A stretch of DNA of 64,000 nt from Schistosoma haematobium (GCF_000699445.3 NC_067195.1:56958465-57022464); one strand, 5' to 3'; counted from the first letter of the stretch, positions 45,708 through 58,340 are shown. Notes: generated by a model from the sequence alone, not told the origin. Program-made: numbers and translations.

Positions 45708-46075
45708 ACTGATAATAATCATGTGTTTAGTAATGATTTGATTCAAGAAACGATTTCCCGATTTGTAGTAAGAAGTTGTAGCGAGTGGAGTTGAATTATA
45801 TCAGGTGTGAGACAATTATTTGATACCAGCACGAAATATGGTAAACGGAATGAAGTTAAAAATGTATACCTTCGGAACCGGTTCAATGTTCTTGAAATTA
45901 AACGTTTTTGAGCAAACACGAAGGTTCTAGCTTTAATTTCTTATGGTAATGTTGCGAATATGTACTACTGAGGAGTCCCATACTATAATAGAGTATCTGT
46001 CCTTGGTTTTTAATAGTCGTCTGGTCAAGATCAGTTCATGATAGAAACTTCGGAAATTCTACATTATCCAAAAAT
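45708..46075 (+). repeat. Old, degraded HH-B copy
   Basis: ACTGATAATAATCATGTG at the start, a diverged head around 45880-45910, then GTACTACTGAGGAGTCCCAT at the ribozyme and a tail through TCAGTTCATGATAGAAACTT. GAAA and stem I are gone. Confidence 0.65.
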
Positions 46076-46929
46076 TCCCTATACTTAAGATAAATAAGTG
46101 GTGCTTTGATTCAATAACATTATTTTACCATGTTTATTCATAGCATGATGTTATGGTTTAGTAAATTATGATTTTTAGTGATAAGTGCTATTAAATTAAC
46201 CTTTTATCGTATCTTTTTATTAGAATGATTAGCCTACTTTATTGTCTCTAGTAGTGCTTTTTTTAACTTCAGACTATAATCACTGATATCCAGTTCGCTT
46301 AGTATATCTTGTCCACACAATAATAATATTCATCGACTGAATTATTTGTTTCGATTAACTGCATTTATTTACAGTTTTGTCTAGATATTTTTATGTTTGT
46401 TATTTCAGTGTAATGGTCGATAGAATTCTAATGGTACTCACAGTTAATCAGTTATCTCTGCACATATCTCTGCACAAAAGGAGTTTAGTGGAAGTCGTAA
46501 TGTAATATTAGATGATACTGTTTCAAATCCTGAATAGGGTTAACTGAATAGGTTACGGCTCGACAACAAAACTTACAAAAAATCTATTTTGAAGCTAGAT
46601 AGCAAGCACTCAACTTTACTTTAGTGTTCTTCATTAGATTCCGTATGTCATATCTTCCTTGTGTAATAGTGGGAAACTTAAAATTAAGACGAAACAGTTA
46701 GTATATTCTACTCACTTTTTATTTTTTAAAAACTTATGTTACTTGGTGGTTTAAAAACCTTTAAAATAACACTTTTATTTAATTAGAGTTCTTTATAGAA
46801 CCTTACACGTAACTGAACTTTTGTCAGTAGAATAGTAGGATTTTTCAAACCAATTGATTAAAACCAAAATGACCTAATAAATTCATTTTTGTAATATTTA
46901 CAAGCTTAAAATATATTGCACTACAATTG

Positions 46930-47300
46930 TTTTCAGTATGTGGGGTTTGAGGAGATTATTGAATTTCATAGCTTACGTTCTGGACTAACCTTAGTTATAC
47001 AGCCACTGCAAATCAGAAAACAGTGGACATCTAAGCCGCGCATATCTCATACCCACCAGTCGCATTTGAAGATTATATAAAAATACTAAATAACTTAAAC
47101 TACAAATATAAACCACAGAATGCTAACTGAGTAGCGTAAAGGTTAGGCTCTCTCCATGACCCTGTGTGGGGTAGTAAATGATCACCGCTGAAAAATCCCA
47201 TACCAACACAACATAATTGGGCAGCGTTACCTAGTTTCCAGTGGTTCCCTAGCTAGGATCATTCTGTGATGAAAACTAAGAAGTCATTTGTTATATACTG
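46930..47300. repeat. Possible very old HH-B pair
   Basis: Reversed tail-like GTGGGGTTTGAGGAGATTAT near 46940, followed by head-like TAACTGAGTAGCGTAAAGGT at about 47125 and a weak hammerhead-like GCTGAAAAATCCCATACC. Only partly recognisable. Confidence 0.4.
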
Positions 47301-47495
47301 ATCCTTTAATTCTCCATGAAAACTAATAAGGACTCGTACTGTCCATTGAAGCCTACCGTAAATAAAATGCATATTAATTTATATGAAACCTGTTTCCAAA
47401 ATTAAAATCAATAGTAACATAGATTTAGTAGTTAACTGTTATTGAATATTAAAATCAATGATTGAATAACTTTTAACTGACAAATAAATACTTAC

Positions 47496-48325
47496 ATTAT
47501 TAGTTAGAGGCTTTAAATTAATATTATGATTTTGTTCATTTCGATGTGTATGCTGACTGTGAGAGTAATTAATTGATCTTGGTTTTCGTTTTAAATATTT
47601 TGCTAAATTAGGATCACGATGATATGTAAACAAATGTGGTGCATTATGTAACCAGTACGAGGAATCAAATGACTTTTCATCTTTCTCATTTAGATTATTT
47701 ATTTTCAAGAAGTTAGACTGTTCAATTTTGTTATGATTATTATCAGTAGCATCAAAATCATGAGTTAATGATAAGTTTTTTCGAACTACTGAACGAATTT
47801 GTATAACAATTTGTTTATTAGCATCAGTTTGTTCATTGATTTGCTCTATTAAATGTAAAACTGGTTGACTCAATGGTATATGAAACCATCCACTAGGTAA
47901 ATTCATGATAGATGAATTTTTTCCTGATTTCTGTAATATACAATGTGTATTATCTGGTTCAAAAATTGCTGCAGTTTGTATATCTACATTACTGATATTA
48001 TTTTGATCTGAATGTAACCATAATGATAATGGCCAATAGAATGATGTACTATTTATTTCACTATTAATAGTAGTATTTATACAAAATGGAGTAAATTCTG
48101 TTGGAATTGTATAATTTTTTGAATACATTTTCGCTTCATATCTTATACGTATACTTGCTGCAACTAATTTTTCATTTGAAGGTATATCAGCTAATTGAAA
48201 TACTAATTTATGTTGTTTAACTGTATGATCTGTTGAAAAGTAATTCAAATATGGTAAATTCATATGATGTTTACTACGAGAAAGCAAATGAAAATCTAAT
48301 TCATTATTTTCATCTTCTTGAGTTT
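47496..48325 (-). CDS. BMP/TGF-beta ligand, propeptide exon
   Basis: Penultimate coding exon of the gene whose knot domain lies at 39853-40575. Acceptor AG on the - strand at 48327-48326, donor GT at 47495-47494; the first two bases finish a codon from an upstream exon and 276 codons follow. It opens TQEDENNELDFHLLSRSKHH and has the features of a TGF-beta propeptide: KLVFQLADIP, VAASIRIRYEAK (beta strand), and SGWFHIPLSQPVLHLI, equivalent to the GW(x)nF(D/H)V motif. Several Asn-X-Thr/Ser sites fit a secreted protein. A basic RKPR near the end is a second possible processing site. The signal peptide must lie in an upstream exon that I could not find, so the protein is N-terminally incomplete here. 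Confidence 0.88.
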
Positions 48326-49012
48326 CTGTTTAAAAGAAAAGAAAAGAAAAACTCATAAAGCAAATTATGTCAATCTGATAATGTTAACTGAATTATCTTT
48401 CTAGCCTGTCATAGAAAAGTTTTATACATGGTATTATTTAATGCTTTAAGTATTTACAATAAATTTGAGTCGACTTTTTCTGCTTTAGGAAATTCATAAT
48501 AAGCTAGAGAGCAATGAACACATATATATGTATTCTTGACTGTTAAATGTTTTTGATTTTTATATGTTGTGTGAGACCCTAAGTCTCTGTGTTCGATTAT
48601 GTGTACGGCTGTGGATGAGGATTATGAAGGGAACTTAAAATTTTAAAAAAAGATAGCTTCCTATTGATTTTTGGTGTAGAATGGTTATCTAGTTGATATC
48701 AATCTGTGAATAAGGGTATCTTTAAATCGAATTAACTTCTATCAATTGCTCAACTACATTTCAGATATTAAATAGTTGGAAAGTGTATATATTACATTTG
48801 GAACATTTTATATTATTATATAGTTTAATAAGTGAGCATAATTCTTAAAGTTCACCAAATATAAACATATCAACAAAAAATTGTTTACCATAGTTAATTA
48901 ACATAATAGAAAAGTGTACTTCTATTTAGTTTCTAAGTTAATGTTAACATTCTCTATGTAGGAAAAATAAAACAGACAGAAATAGTATCATAGTAAAATT
49001 AACCGTGTAAAA

Positions 49013-49352
49013 TTAGCCGTGACCAGTGGAGCTAATCCGTGTCGGGTAGAGACAGGTATCTACCTCAGTACAATGGAAGTTGGTCGCGCAATTTCGTGGA
49101 TTGGTTGATGTTAGACACTAACACCATTGGATGCCGGCTCAGTGGTCTAGTTGGTTAAGCGCCTGACGCGAGACCGGTAGGTCCTGGGTTCGGATCTCGC
49201 AGGGAGCGGGATCGTGGATGCACACTGCTGAAGAGTCCCATACTAGGACGAAACGGCCGTTCAGTGCTTCCAGGTTTCCAACGGTGGTCTAACATCAATT
49301 GATTCATGATCTCAATCAAAAACTTAACAATCTCCACAACCCCTATACTGAT
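49013..49352 (+). repeat. HH-B SINE with the best-preserved hammerhead
   Basis: + strand copy from the leader (CCGTGACCAGTGGAGCTAAT) through tRNA-like head (GGCTCAGTGGTCTAGTTGGTTAAGCG; B box GGGTTCGGATCTCG) to the tail (AACCCCTATACTGATAA). Of all HH-B copies here it alone keeps the C3-A9 core, stem II GTCC/GGAC and GAAA together. Confidence 0.88.
49223..49267 (+). ncRNA. Hammerhead-type ribozyme fold in HH-B (apparently intact core)
   Basis: Stem I CACTG (49223-49227) pairs with CAGTG (49262-49266). Core CTGAAGA (49228-49234) fits the CUGANGA consensus. Stem II GTCC/GGAC (49235-49238/49246-49249) closes a 7-base loop, then GAAA (49250-49253), a very short stem III, and cleavage triplet GTT (49259-49261), acceptable under the NUH rule. 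Stem I is only 5 bp. Activity is inferred from the fold. Confidence 0.62.
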
Positions 49353-50790
49353 AAAATTAACTATATGAATTACTCTATTTTAATGGGTACGACTTTATTA
49401 TCTTAAAATATCTGTTAATTAATTTATGATAGTCGAATCAATCTTAAACCACAATGTTCCATTTCTTTCAAGTGCCCTGTCAAAATAATGAGACAAAGTA
49501 GTTGATGATGATGGTGATAATTAATGATAAGATTAGTTGACTATAATTAATAAATAAAAATTTGTATAAAAATGTATGTAAATAGAAAAGAAACCAAGTC
49601 AAATTCTTTCTTTTTATTTAATTTTCCACAACTTTCTCATCAAAGAAAAAGCGAATAAAATACATCATTCAATATAAAACAAACAAACAAGAAAAAACAA
49701 TAATCTCTCCTATCTACTACGATAAATTTTTACGAACTTTAAACGCATTTGTGTGATTATACTACTGATGAATGAAATGTGATTACTTGAAATAACAATA
49801 TTCACTCATTCTTTAGATAGTCAAAGATATAACACTAAATTATACTCTCATATCAGCTAATATTAGCAATCAGGTACAATGATAATGATAGTAATAGTAG
49901 TGGTAGTTCTGAGGAAATATATTCTTTTAAATTAATTGGTAAAAGTCAATCAAATAAAATTATAAATAAGGAACATGAATAGTAATTCCATATTATCTAA
50001 CTAATTAATGAATATCAAAACATTCTCAGACAAAAAAAATCATCTAATAAAGCATTTAAATTAGTGGCTTGTATTGGGTATATTACTTAGCAATAAAACT
50101 CCATTATACACATAGATACAAGATACATAAAATTGAATCATGATAAGTAAAGCATTATTGAACTTGTAATAAATAAATGTATTCATGAAAGAGTCATAGG
50201 GATTGGGTACTATAATCGTAAGGAATTTACCTTTTAAAACAGCAAATAATATTATTGAAAACCTGTTCTACAAGTAGCATTTCTACTAAGTTTAATTGAT
50301 ATGAAATTAGATTCTATTTCATTTTACTATGATGTAAAAGAGAGAATTTTAAGTTTTTAAATAAAGTTTGGGTGTATATTGAATATATTTGTCGATTTAT
50401 TCAAGTATATACTCACAGAATACGTCAATGCTATTTGTTGACCCAGAACTATTCTTCCTTAAAAATTAAACTTAACAAATTAATTGTTGGAGAATAGTTT
50501 GATTCGAAAGATACATTGTTTTAAAACATAAGATACTCCTTATATAATACAGTCAACTTTATCAAGCCCTTTTTGATAAAAGAGTAGTATCATTCATTTT
50601 GTTTAAAAAAACGTTGTGGAAAATCCTTCTGATGAACTACAGAATAAGATAGAGTGACTTTTAAGAAAATCCCAAAATTCAATGGAATTTTAGTATCAAG
50701 TTTCATTGTTGTATGGTTTGTTGTTTCCTAATAACTCAAATGCTTGCCTATATTCTTCACCAAATGAAATTGTGTAAAATCCACAATGGT
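49353..50790. other. Probable BMP upstream intron or flank, no features
   Basis: AT-rich DNA with many short A/T tracts and no coding signal, repeat family or splice-bounded frame recognised. A short signal-peptide exon could be hidden here and be missed. Confidence 0.4.
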
Positions 50791-50807
50791 TGATATAAAA
50801 ACTTCAG

Positions 50808-51600
50808 GTCAGTATCACCAATGGAACAACAATACATTCTGTAGTACCAAAAGGAGCCATACGAAACACCACAGTAAATATTAATGGAGAGATAGCAGAG
50901 GTTTCTCTCAATAATGTCCAGTTCAATTTGGTTATCCGACCTAGAGCAATCTCAATAAACCTCAACACTGTCAAGTCATATCTAGACCCTAGTCCATCAT
51001 ACGATGAAATCTCAGATGTCATGAAATAGAGTGTTAACCCTGAAGGAAGAAACTATCGAATTTATCTAATGATGAAGTTACTATTTCGCCTGTTTCATGT
51101 GAATTATCCCGTATGCTAATTTTATATCACATTCAGTCCATCAGTTGCTGAAACTGAGGAATGCTGCGATTTCATTGTTCACTTCCTAAGGTAAACAAAT
51201 ACTGAGGGTGTCAGTATCCACTGATAAACGATTCGTAAACCTTTCAAATTCCTTTCCGAATTTTTAATATATCCTATCCATGTTCCAGTCCCTAGATAAG
51301 TCAAATCTTCTAATGCTCTATCTAAAAATTGTTTCGGTTACTGTTACCTGATGCTAATGATTATATCATTGAATGCCATTTGAAACTGCTTCTGATGGTA
51401 CATTCATTTTAAGTAAACTTTGTCAAGAGTCTCATTGGTCAAATATTTGTTCTGTTAGTGTGAATGTTATGAATGCTAATGCTACTAGTGGTTATGCTAT
51501 AAGCATTCATTCTATTAGTGATCAGCCTATAAATATTTATCCTGTTTTTGATCGTTGCAAGTACCTTTGGTGCACTATTACATGTTGCTTATTTATTTAA
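50808..51600 (+). pseudogene. Decayed coding segment of unknown origin
   Basis: Successive + strand open stretches in different frames look protein-like: about 50808-51026 (75 codons without ATG, containing NGTTIHSVVPKGAI and VIRPRAISINLN), a middle block near 51042-51145 (NDEVTISPVSCELSR), and 51373-51600 (ATG-started, 75 codons, Cys-rich end). Shifts and stops between them suggest a pseudogene or retroelement protein. The beta-rich, Asn/Thr/Ser-rich, Cys-containing composition hints at a surface protein; no family is recognised. Confidence 0.3.
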
Positions 51601-53047
51601 TAATCATGTTATCAGTCTTAAATATTGAGTTACATTTAATTTATATAAACATGTTAGCAATAAAGTATCTTAAAAATTCATGATAAATTATATGCACCCA
51701 GTTTTAACATTCAGCAATGTTAATCAGAAGAGGAGGAGTACCACAAAAAGATATTTGACGCCTGAATCGAAATACTCCTTAGATGTTACACAGTCTTCAA
51801 GAAACGGCGGTAATGTGCACTCATTTCAAAACTTTCAGTCGAACCAATTCTGAGAAGAGGAAGATGATATAACAAAATCAAAAGATGAAAATTCAGTCAA
51901 TGTGAAATTTGGTCAATACTGATACAGTAATTATGTATCCATATAATAAGCAATTAATCAATTGATGTTAAGTGTTACTCGATCAAATTGTACAAACCTG
52001 ATCGTTCATCTGATTGCACGAAAATCATATAAAAAGCATGCTTATATCATTTTGATTTATTTGGCAGTCAATTAAATTATTACCAATATTTGGTTTATAC
52101 TACGTGTCGTCGGATTCGGAGTTCAGTATCAGACAAGCCAGTTAAGCATTTCTCAATCCCAATAGTGTTAGACATAGCGGAAAACTGAATTAATACTTTA
52201 TATTAGTAAAACCTTTCAGCTATGTATTTTACAGAAGGTTAAGTTTATCAAATATAATTCTCTATGTCGAAAAATTCGACGCGAAAATTTTGAAGAATCC
52301 GCTAATAGATCACTACAATCTGCAATTACACATAGGAAGATTGTTCAAATCAAAATATCTCCGTATATCAGTAATTTTGATAATTTCCTTGACTCTTGTA
52401 CTAGTCAGAGCATGTTTTCATAAAATTAGGGGCAGAAAGTCTAGTAATTTCTTAAAAATTTAAATTATCGAAATTCAACAACTATCCTACGTTTCTGAAC
52501 TCTGTTCCACTTACGCCAACTGAAGAAGCCAGGACGTGAGGGTTACATTTACGCTAAACTCACTGACTGATCCTGGAATACACTGCTTCATGCTTAGCTA
52601 AGAAACTGCATTTTAACTAGCTATTCAATGAACAACTTCTGTTGGCCACATATATACCAAATTTTGTCCCATAACTCATTGTAGTAAACCATTTTATTTT
52701 TCATGTAAAATACTGATGTTGAGGATAAATTCGTGGTAGGTTCGAAAATTTTACACTACATTTATTTGAATAATTAAAATTTTCGGTTAGGAGTGACATT
52801 TGAGTAAATTGTAATGACTTTTGAAATAACTCAAACATATTTAAGAATAAAACGTTGAGTGATGCTTCTATTCGTTTATTATATCAACCACTATTGAACG
52901 ATCTTCTACTAAAATAAAATAATGTTCATAAACATAATGCAATAGTGAATAAAGCAAAAGATAATACAACCTCATATGTGTAGATTTTAAAGCGAAGCTG
53001 TATCAGTTACAATAGTTATGTAAAATAGCATGTTAAGTTTTATAAGC
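51601..53047. other. No features recognised
   Basis: AT-rich sequence with slightly higher GC near 51730-51860 and 52500-52600, but no motif, repeat family or splice-bounded frame. Confidence 0.4.
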
Positions 53048-53250
53048 AAAAGTGGATGGTGGCTAGCGACGGAATCCAGGACTCACGTTTCGCCTTATTT
53101 GGGACTCGTCAACTGGATGTACCTGCATCTCACAATTGATGTTCACTCTAGGACTCGAACCCAGTACCGTTCGCTTCAAACGTCATCACGTTATTCACTT
53201 AGCTACTGAGTACTGATAGCCACCTGCTTGTGCGATGAGGTGAAGTTTGA
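53048..53250 (-). repeat. Sm-alpha hammerhead SINE, - strand (left half of a palindrome)
   Basis: Reversed order on the + strand: hammerhead (about 53065-53117), B box (GGACTCGAACCCAG at 53151-53164), A box near 53190-53207, then GCCACCTGCTTGTGCGATGA. Ribozyme: C3 is T and stem II is mismatched (GTCC opposite AGGC); GAAA and GTC are kept. Confidence 0.88.
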
Positions 53251-53492
53251 ATTCGCTCGGTATTGTTTTCTTGTATATTCTCATTGTTGTTTAGGACTGC
53301 ACAAGCAGGTGGCTATCAGGACTCAGTAGCTGAGTGGATAACTCGATGACATTTGAAGAGAACGGTACTGGGTTCGAGTCCCAGAGTGAACATCAACTCT
53401 GAGATGCAGGTACATCCAGTTGACGAGTCCCAAATAGGAAGAAACGCGCGTTCTGGATTCCACTGCTAGCCCCCAACCATCTTTGATTATAA
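53251..53492 (+). repeat. Sm-alpha hammerhead SINE, + strand (right half of a palindrome)
   Basis: The 5' arm (53251-53300, CGGTATTGTTTTC ... GTTGTTTAGGACTGC) leads into GCACAAGCAGGTGGCTATCA, the tRNA-like head (A box AGTAGCTGAGTGG, B box GGGTTCGAGTCCCAG) and the hammerhead. Ribozyme: C3 is T, stem II reads GTCC/GGAA, triplet GTT. Confidence 0.9.
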
Positions 53493-54410
53493 TGTAGCTC
53501 TTTTATATCGTTCAAATAAGTGAACCTAAAACTCGTAGCTTTTAAAATTCACTCATTTTTAGTTATTTTTTCAACGTAGTAGCTATAAGCTATTAGACCG
53601 GTGAAATTATGAATTAATCAGTAAAAAGTTCTCACAAGTTAATAGAAGTTATCTTACCAATGTAATACTTAATTTCAAACATTAATATTTGTTTATACTA
53701 TTATACAGTTTTTATGAGTCACATAACCAAATTGATTCTAAAAAGCCATACTCATAATATTTTACATTTTTCATTCAATTTAAAAGTGACTAAATAACTT
53801 TAGGACAATTTCTCAAATAGTTCGATAGATTTGGTTGCCTTTAAGTTTGGAGATTTCAACAACAACAACAAAAATACTATTGAAGATATTTCTTGTTTCA
53901 CTAGTTACTTTCAAATCGTCTTACAATAAACTCATTAATCACTAACATAATATGATTTAGGTAATATATCAATTCTTCACTATGAAGGTATATTACTGTC
54001 TTAAATTTTATTTATTAAAAAAAAAACATTTCAATGGTAACAATTGTAATCCTGGTAAACATCAGTAGATAAGTTTTTATTTATAGTTTATCATTAATGA
54101 GGTTGATATTTTAAATTAATAGTTATAGTTCAGATAATTTACTTTATAAGTGTAGGTCATTTCAGTTTCTTATTTTTTGTAAATGATCTAGAACAATCAT
54201 TAAACGAAATGATTCTAATTAATTTTCAATAATAATATTAATAATGTTAAATATATTTCGATTCAAGTCTATTGTTTATTAATGATATCATTCACTTGGA
54301 TTGTAGTATTCATCTAATGATCTAAGAGAAAATTCAATACAAAATGCTGTATTTTGTAGCCATAATGGATCAACTTTATAATATAAATTGCATTAGTGAT
54401 AATGAATTGT

Positions 54411-54457
<47 letters not shown>

Positions 54458-55734
54458 TTTTTCTAATGTCAGTTAATTCCATAACCATCAATGGAATAAG
54501 TAAATAAATAAAAGGTAAAGTTTCATTGACAATTAAACGAAAATGTATTTCATGACGTGATACATACATCCATACATGATGAAATAGAAATACGTTTCTT
54601 TTTACTGGCTATAGGTTACATTTTTTTGTAGAAAAGAAACTTATTATATTCAGACGGGGAATTATCAAAAGTACCTTATCTAACAGTATTAGTCTTCAAA
54701 ATCCTCTTTTCTTTTGTAACCTTTCCTGTTTTGAGTTACAGATAAAATCATCTTTATTTAAGTTGTTCTGTCTTTTTTGTTGAGAAAAATACAATACGTA
54801 GATTACTATTAATGAGTAATTCTACATCCGTTACGTGAAATAGAATTCAGTCTTACAATGATTCATCAGTTATTTCAAATACTGTTCTCTTATTCGGTGA
54901 AATATATATATGCTACTGATATGTCAGATTTATTGGCGCCCGTTTCTTTAAGAACTTTTTTTGTATATATTTTATAAACAAAATTTATGTGCGCTATTTA
55001 AATATTTTCATTTCAGTTACTGAAATAATAATGGAAAATGTTGATATTAGCCTATTAGCTTACTAACTTACATAAATGATTTATTATAAATGAAGTAGAA
55101 CTGAAATGATACAGCTTAATGGATGATTATAGTAATCAGTAATAGGATAGCATAGTTTTGAAAAATTGATGTAATTGGGAAAATTTGATTTTTACATTTG
55201 TCCTATTATTTACAGCTCTCATCACCACATACTCAACAAACAGAAAATTAATTTGGCGAAATTTAAATTATTAGTACACAGCTCAACTATCTCTTGATCA
55301 GTGTTGATTGCATTTTTGGAGAGAACAATTATCTTTTAGCTACCAGGCAATGTAATTTAAGTTTAAAGTTAACACTATATCATGTACAATAATTGTAATA
55401 ATATGATCATTTGAGATTAGTAGTCACTGTCTTTTATAACTTTTCATTGAACTGTGCATTAACATTACATACATGAAATGTAAATCAATATTTCTGCAGA
55501 AAGATCTCGTGTAATCCAGTAACTACGAAAAAAATGATAATGCGACGATATACTTTTTCTTAAAAAATATATTTTACGTTTGTTAATAACTTTGTACATA
55601 CTAGTGACAGGATGGACTTAAGTGAGAGAATGTGGTTTTAAAAATATAGTCACTCACTAATGACTACTACATGATACCTTCATTTTACTAAGATTTAACT
55701 GAAGGTGTAACTGTGAATACTGATTGAATAACAA
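53493..55734. other. AT-rich DNA with one microsatellite
   Basis: No gene or repeat family recognised apart from the (AT)n tract at 54415-54457. Confidence 0.45.
54415..54457. repeat. (AT)n microsatellite
   Basis: About 21 uninterrupted AT dinucleotides. Confidence 0.95.
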
Positions 55735-55925
55735 AAGACTGATAGATCATGGGTTCGAATCCCGCGGGGAGTGGGATCGTAGATGTGCACTGTTGAGGAG
55801 TTCCATACTAGAACGAAACGGCCATCCAGTGCTTCCAGGTTTTCCATGGTGGTCTAGCTTCAATTAACTCATGATTTCAACTATTGAAATGTCTAAAAAC
55901 ATTCATCATAAAACCCCTTCTAATA
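55735..55925 (+). repeat. HH-B SINE, 5'-truncated, with compensated stem II
   Basis: Starts inside the tRNA-like head just before the B box (GGGTTCGAATCCCGC at 55751) and runs to the ACCCCTTCTAATAA tail. Ribozyme region 55787-55832: stem I GCACTG/CAGTGC perfect; stem II has changed on both sides to GTTC/GAAC and still pairs; GAAA intact; C3 is T; triplet ATC. Confidence 0.85.
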
Positions 55926-56539
55926 ACAGGATTTTATTATGATTGCCAAGAGTTATGATAACTTTAATTTCAGTTTTTTCTTTTGCACCACCAATATAAA
56001 TCCCTAAGGAGTTACAATTTAATGGTAATACAGTCATTCACTGGTTCTCTAACTGAGGCAAGTTCAAAGCGAACATTAATCATATTGACAAATTACCGAA
56101 TTATAAAGACCTTATTATTATTATCATCTCACAAGAAGAATCTGAATATTTTGATTGATCTTATTTCACCACACAAAATAGATTATCATCATACAACGCT
56201 TATTAACTTCTTTGCGTTTAACATTTATTCCTTCACTTCAGTATGGTAAAAACACCTCTGATATGCCAACTGTAATCATCTTTTATCAATTTAGATATGC
56301 TTGAATCTTTTGCATATATTAAGAAATAAATATTACTTTAAAATGATCTTTAAATGACTCTTCTTACAATAACATTTTAATTGTAGCATAATAACAGTAG
56401 TAATAATGTGCAGTAAAATTGTAATCAGTAGGTTACAATAATTTTAGAACCGACATTTTTGATGATAAAATATTCTACTCGATACATTTCATCGTCCACG
56501 TATTTTATTGTGTGTTCTGACATGGATCATGTTTTGTTT

Positions 56540-57370
56540 GAGATTTGTCAGCTAAATTTTATTGAATATTGGTACTTCTAGTTCCACCCCAGCTAAAACT
56601 GAAAGCATTTCATACAGTATTGTACACCAGGTCCTCTTCCTACGGTAACTACACCTAGTTTCTGCTACCTTAAAAGTGGAGGTCAGGCTTGCCCGACGTG
56701 GTGACTCAAATGAGCCATATTGGCTGGAACACATATTCCCTTGTGTCTTATCATGTCATGCAGGTTAGTTGCAGAACGGTGAAACTAAAAACAGCGAATT
56801 CAGGTCCAATAGCGAAGTCCTACCGCTGACTGATTAGGAGTGTGACAGCAGTAAGGTTTCTCTTCCGGACAATCAGTACCTGCAGCGATGATGCCTTTTC
56901 GCAACGGAAGGAAGGGGTTGGAAAAGGTCGACCCAACAATGTTTTACCTTACTCCTCGAATTCTGCCTCCAACGACAATGCCCTTTGAACTGCGAGGCTA
57001 ACAGAAAAAACAGTTCCGATAAAAAGGCGATGCACGGCCGGCCTCGAGTATTTGTCCTTAAGGCTCTGTGGTCACGTTCCTAGGTAACTAAGACCACCAC
57101 TAATTCAAGTTCCCCAAGAGGAAATATCCTTCTACTGTGTGGACAACCGGGAAGCGATAATCGCTATAAAACTTTTATCGGCCCATGAACTCATCTTCTT
57201 GGCCATCAAATCCTTCCCTCACATCATAATAATTGTACCATGCCCAAGACAAACCCTCCCTGTAAATCTTGGTCACAACGCGCCAACAATTCTAGTGATT
57301 CGAGTTCACGAAATGTTATTTCTTGTCTCCTTAAACGCCGCCTTAAATTACATTTATTGAAGATTAAATA
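56540..57370 (+). other. GC-richer block, possibly the 5' part of an RTE family II element
   Basis: Compositionally unlike the AT-rich surroundings and directly upstream (about 300 bases) of recognisable family II coding remnants. No endonuclease motif could be read, so the assignment rests on position and composition. Short frames such as 57139-57360 show no domain. Confidence 0.35.
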
Positions 57371-57639
57371 ATGATCAAATCTTGTGTCAGAAAAGACAAC
57401 AATCTTTATTAACTAGAACTTTGGAATCTATGATGTTCAGATAACTGTCTATTTTTGGAAAACACTAAATTTGAAAATAAGTAAAAAGATCGTCTAACGT
57501 GGTGACCGACATAATCGACCAATCAATGGGCTCAAATAGATAATATTATTAGCCATATCATTAGCCATCGTTGAAGGAGCTCGACTGGAGCACATGTTTA
57601 GACTCGGATGAGACTCTAGTTTGAGCACGTATCTGTCTG

Positions 57640-58340
57640 CATCTTAACGGACGTAGAGAAACCATAGCAAGAAAAACTCCTTAGAGTTCAACTTATTGAC
57701 GAAAAAGTTAAGAAAGTTTTTAGGAACAACTAGAGAAGGAATTAGTCAGTCGTGGAAGCGATATCTACCCCGGTGTAGCTTGGTAAGATATTCAAAAAGC
57801 TGTGCAAACAGCTGTGATACCTACCAGTAACTTAAATCAAAACGCTAGGAAAAATCAATGACATTCAGCGGCGCCTATAGCACTGATAGATGCTCAGAAA
57901 TTCATCCCGTCTAGGTCCGAACACTATGAAACTCAGAGGCAGCTTAGACATAGGCCTACGTTATGATCTTGAGCAGTGGTGAGTGGCGAAAACAGAAGAG
58001 ATGAAAAAAGCAGAAGCGATATTTAACAGTAGACAACTGTTCAGACTTATCAAAGAAACGAGTATTAAAAATTCGGCTACTGCTGAAACTATCTCGGAAA
58101 GAGACGGGACTACTATTTACTACCATTCCAGGTTATTGAACCGATGGACAGAACACTTTAGGTGACATTTCAACAGGCCTTCATTTACCCTCTGTCTCCA
58201 AGCAACCTGAATGGCAAACCCATGTAAGTCCTTTGACTGTTAATGAGAATGAAAACACTAAAGGCAATCTAAATCGAAGGTGAGCGGTAAGACCTGATGG
58301 ATTAACCCCTAATATTTTTAAAGGTAGACGCGCTTCCGGG
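57640..58340 (+). pseudogene. RTE family II fragment (linker before the reverse transcriptase)
   Basis: The best part (57983-58165) encodes EEMKKAEAIFNSRQLFRLIK, then ISERDGTTIYYHSRLLNRWTEHF, the segment between endonuclease and RT in this RTE family. Downstream, broken frames match the PEWQ...VGPLTV-type and RPDGLTP-like blocks up to about 58330. Stops and shifts throughout. It is a third, separate family II locus covering a region absent from the other two. Confidence 0.78.

Larger units (their letters stand above)
40576..47495 (-). other. 6.9-kb intron of the BMP gene
   Basis: Runs from a canonical GTAAGT donor (- strand, 47495 downward) to the acceptor at 40577-40576. Both flanking exons end and begin on a codon boundary, so they join in frame. 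The intron holds, antisense to the gene, an RTE family I fragment, a degraded Sm-alpha copy and several degraded HH-B copies. The remainder (43065-43850, 44010-45380) is plain AT-rich sequence. Confidence 0.8.

Noticed and set aside
49120..49210. tRNA gene candidates (A and B boxes here and in every SINE head)
   Set aside because: The heads lack a full cloverleaf and are always followed by the same repeat body, so they are SINE promoters, not tRNA genes.
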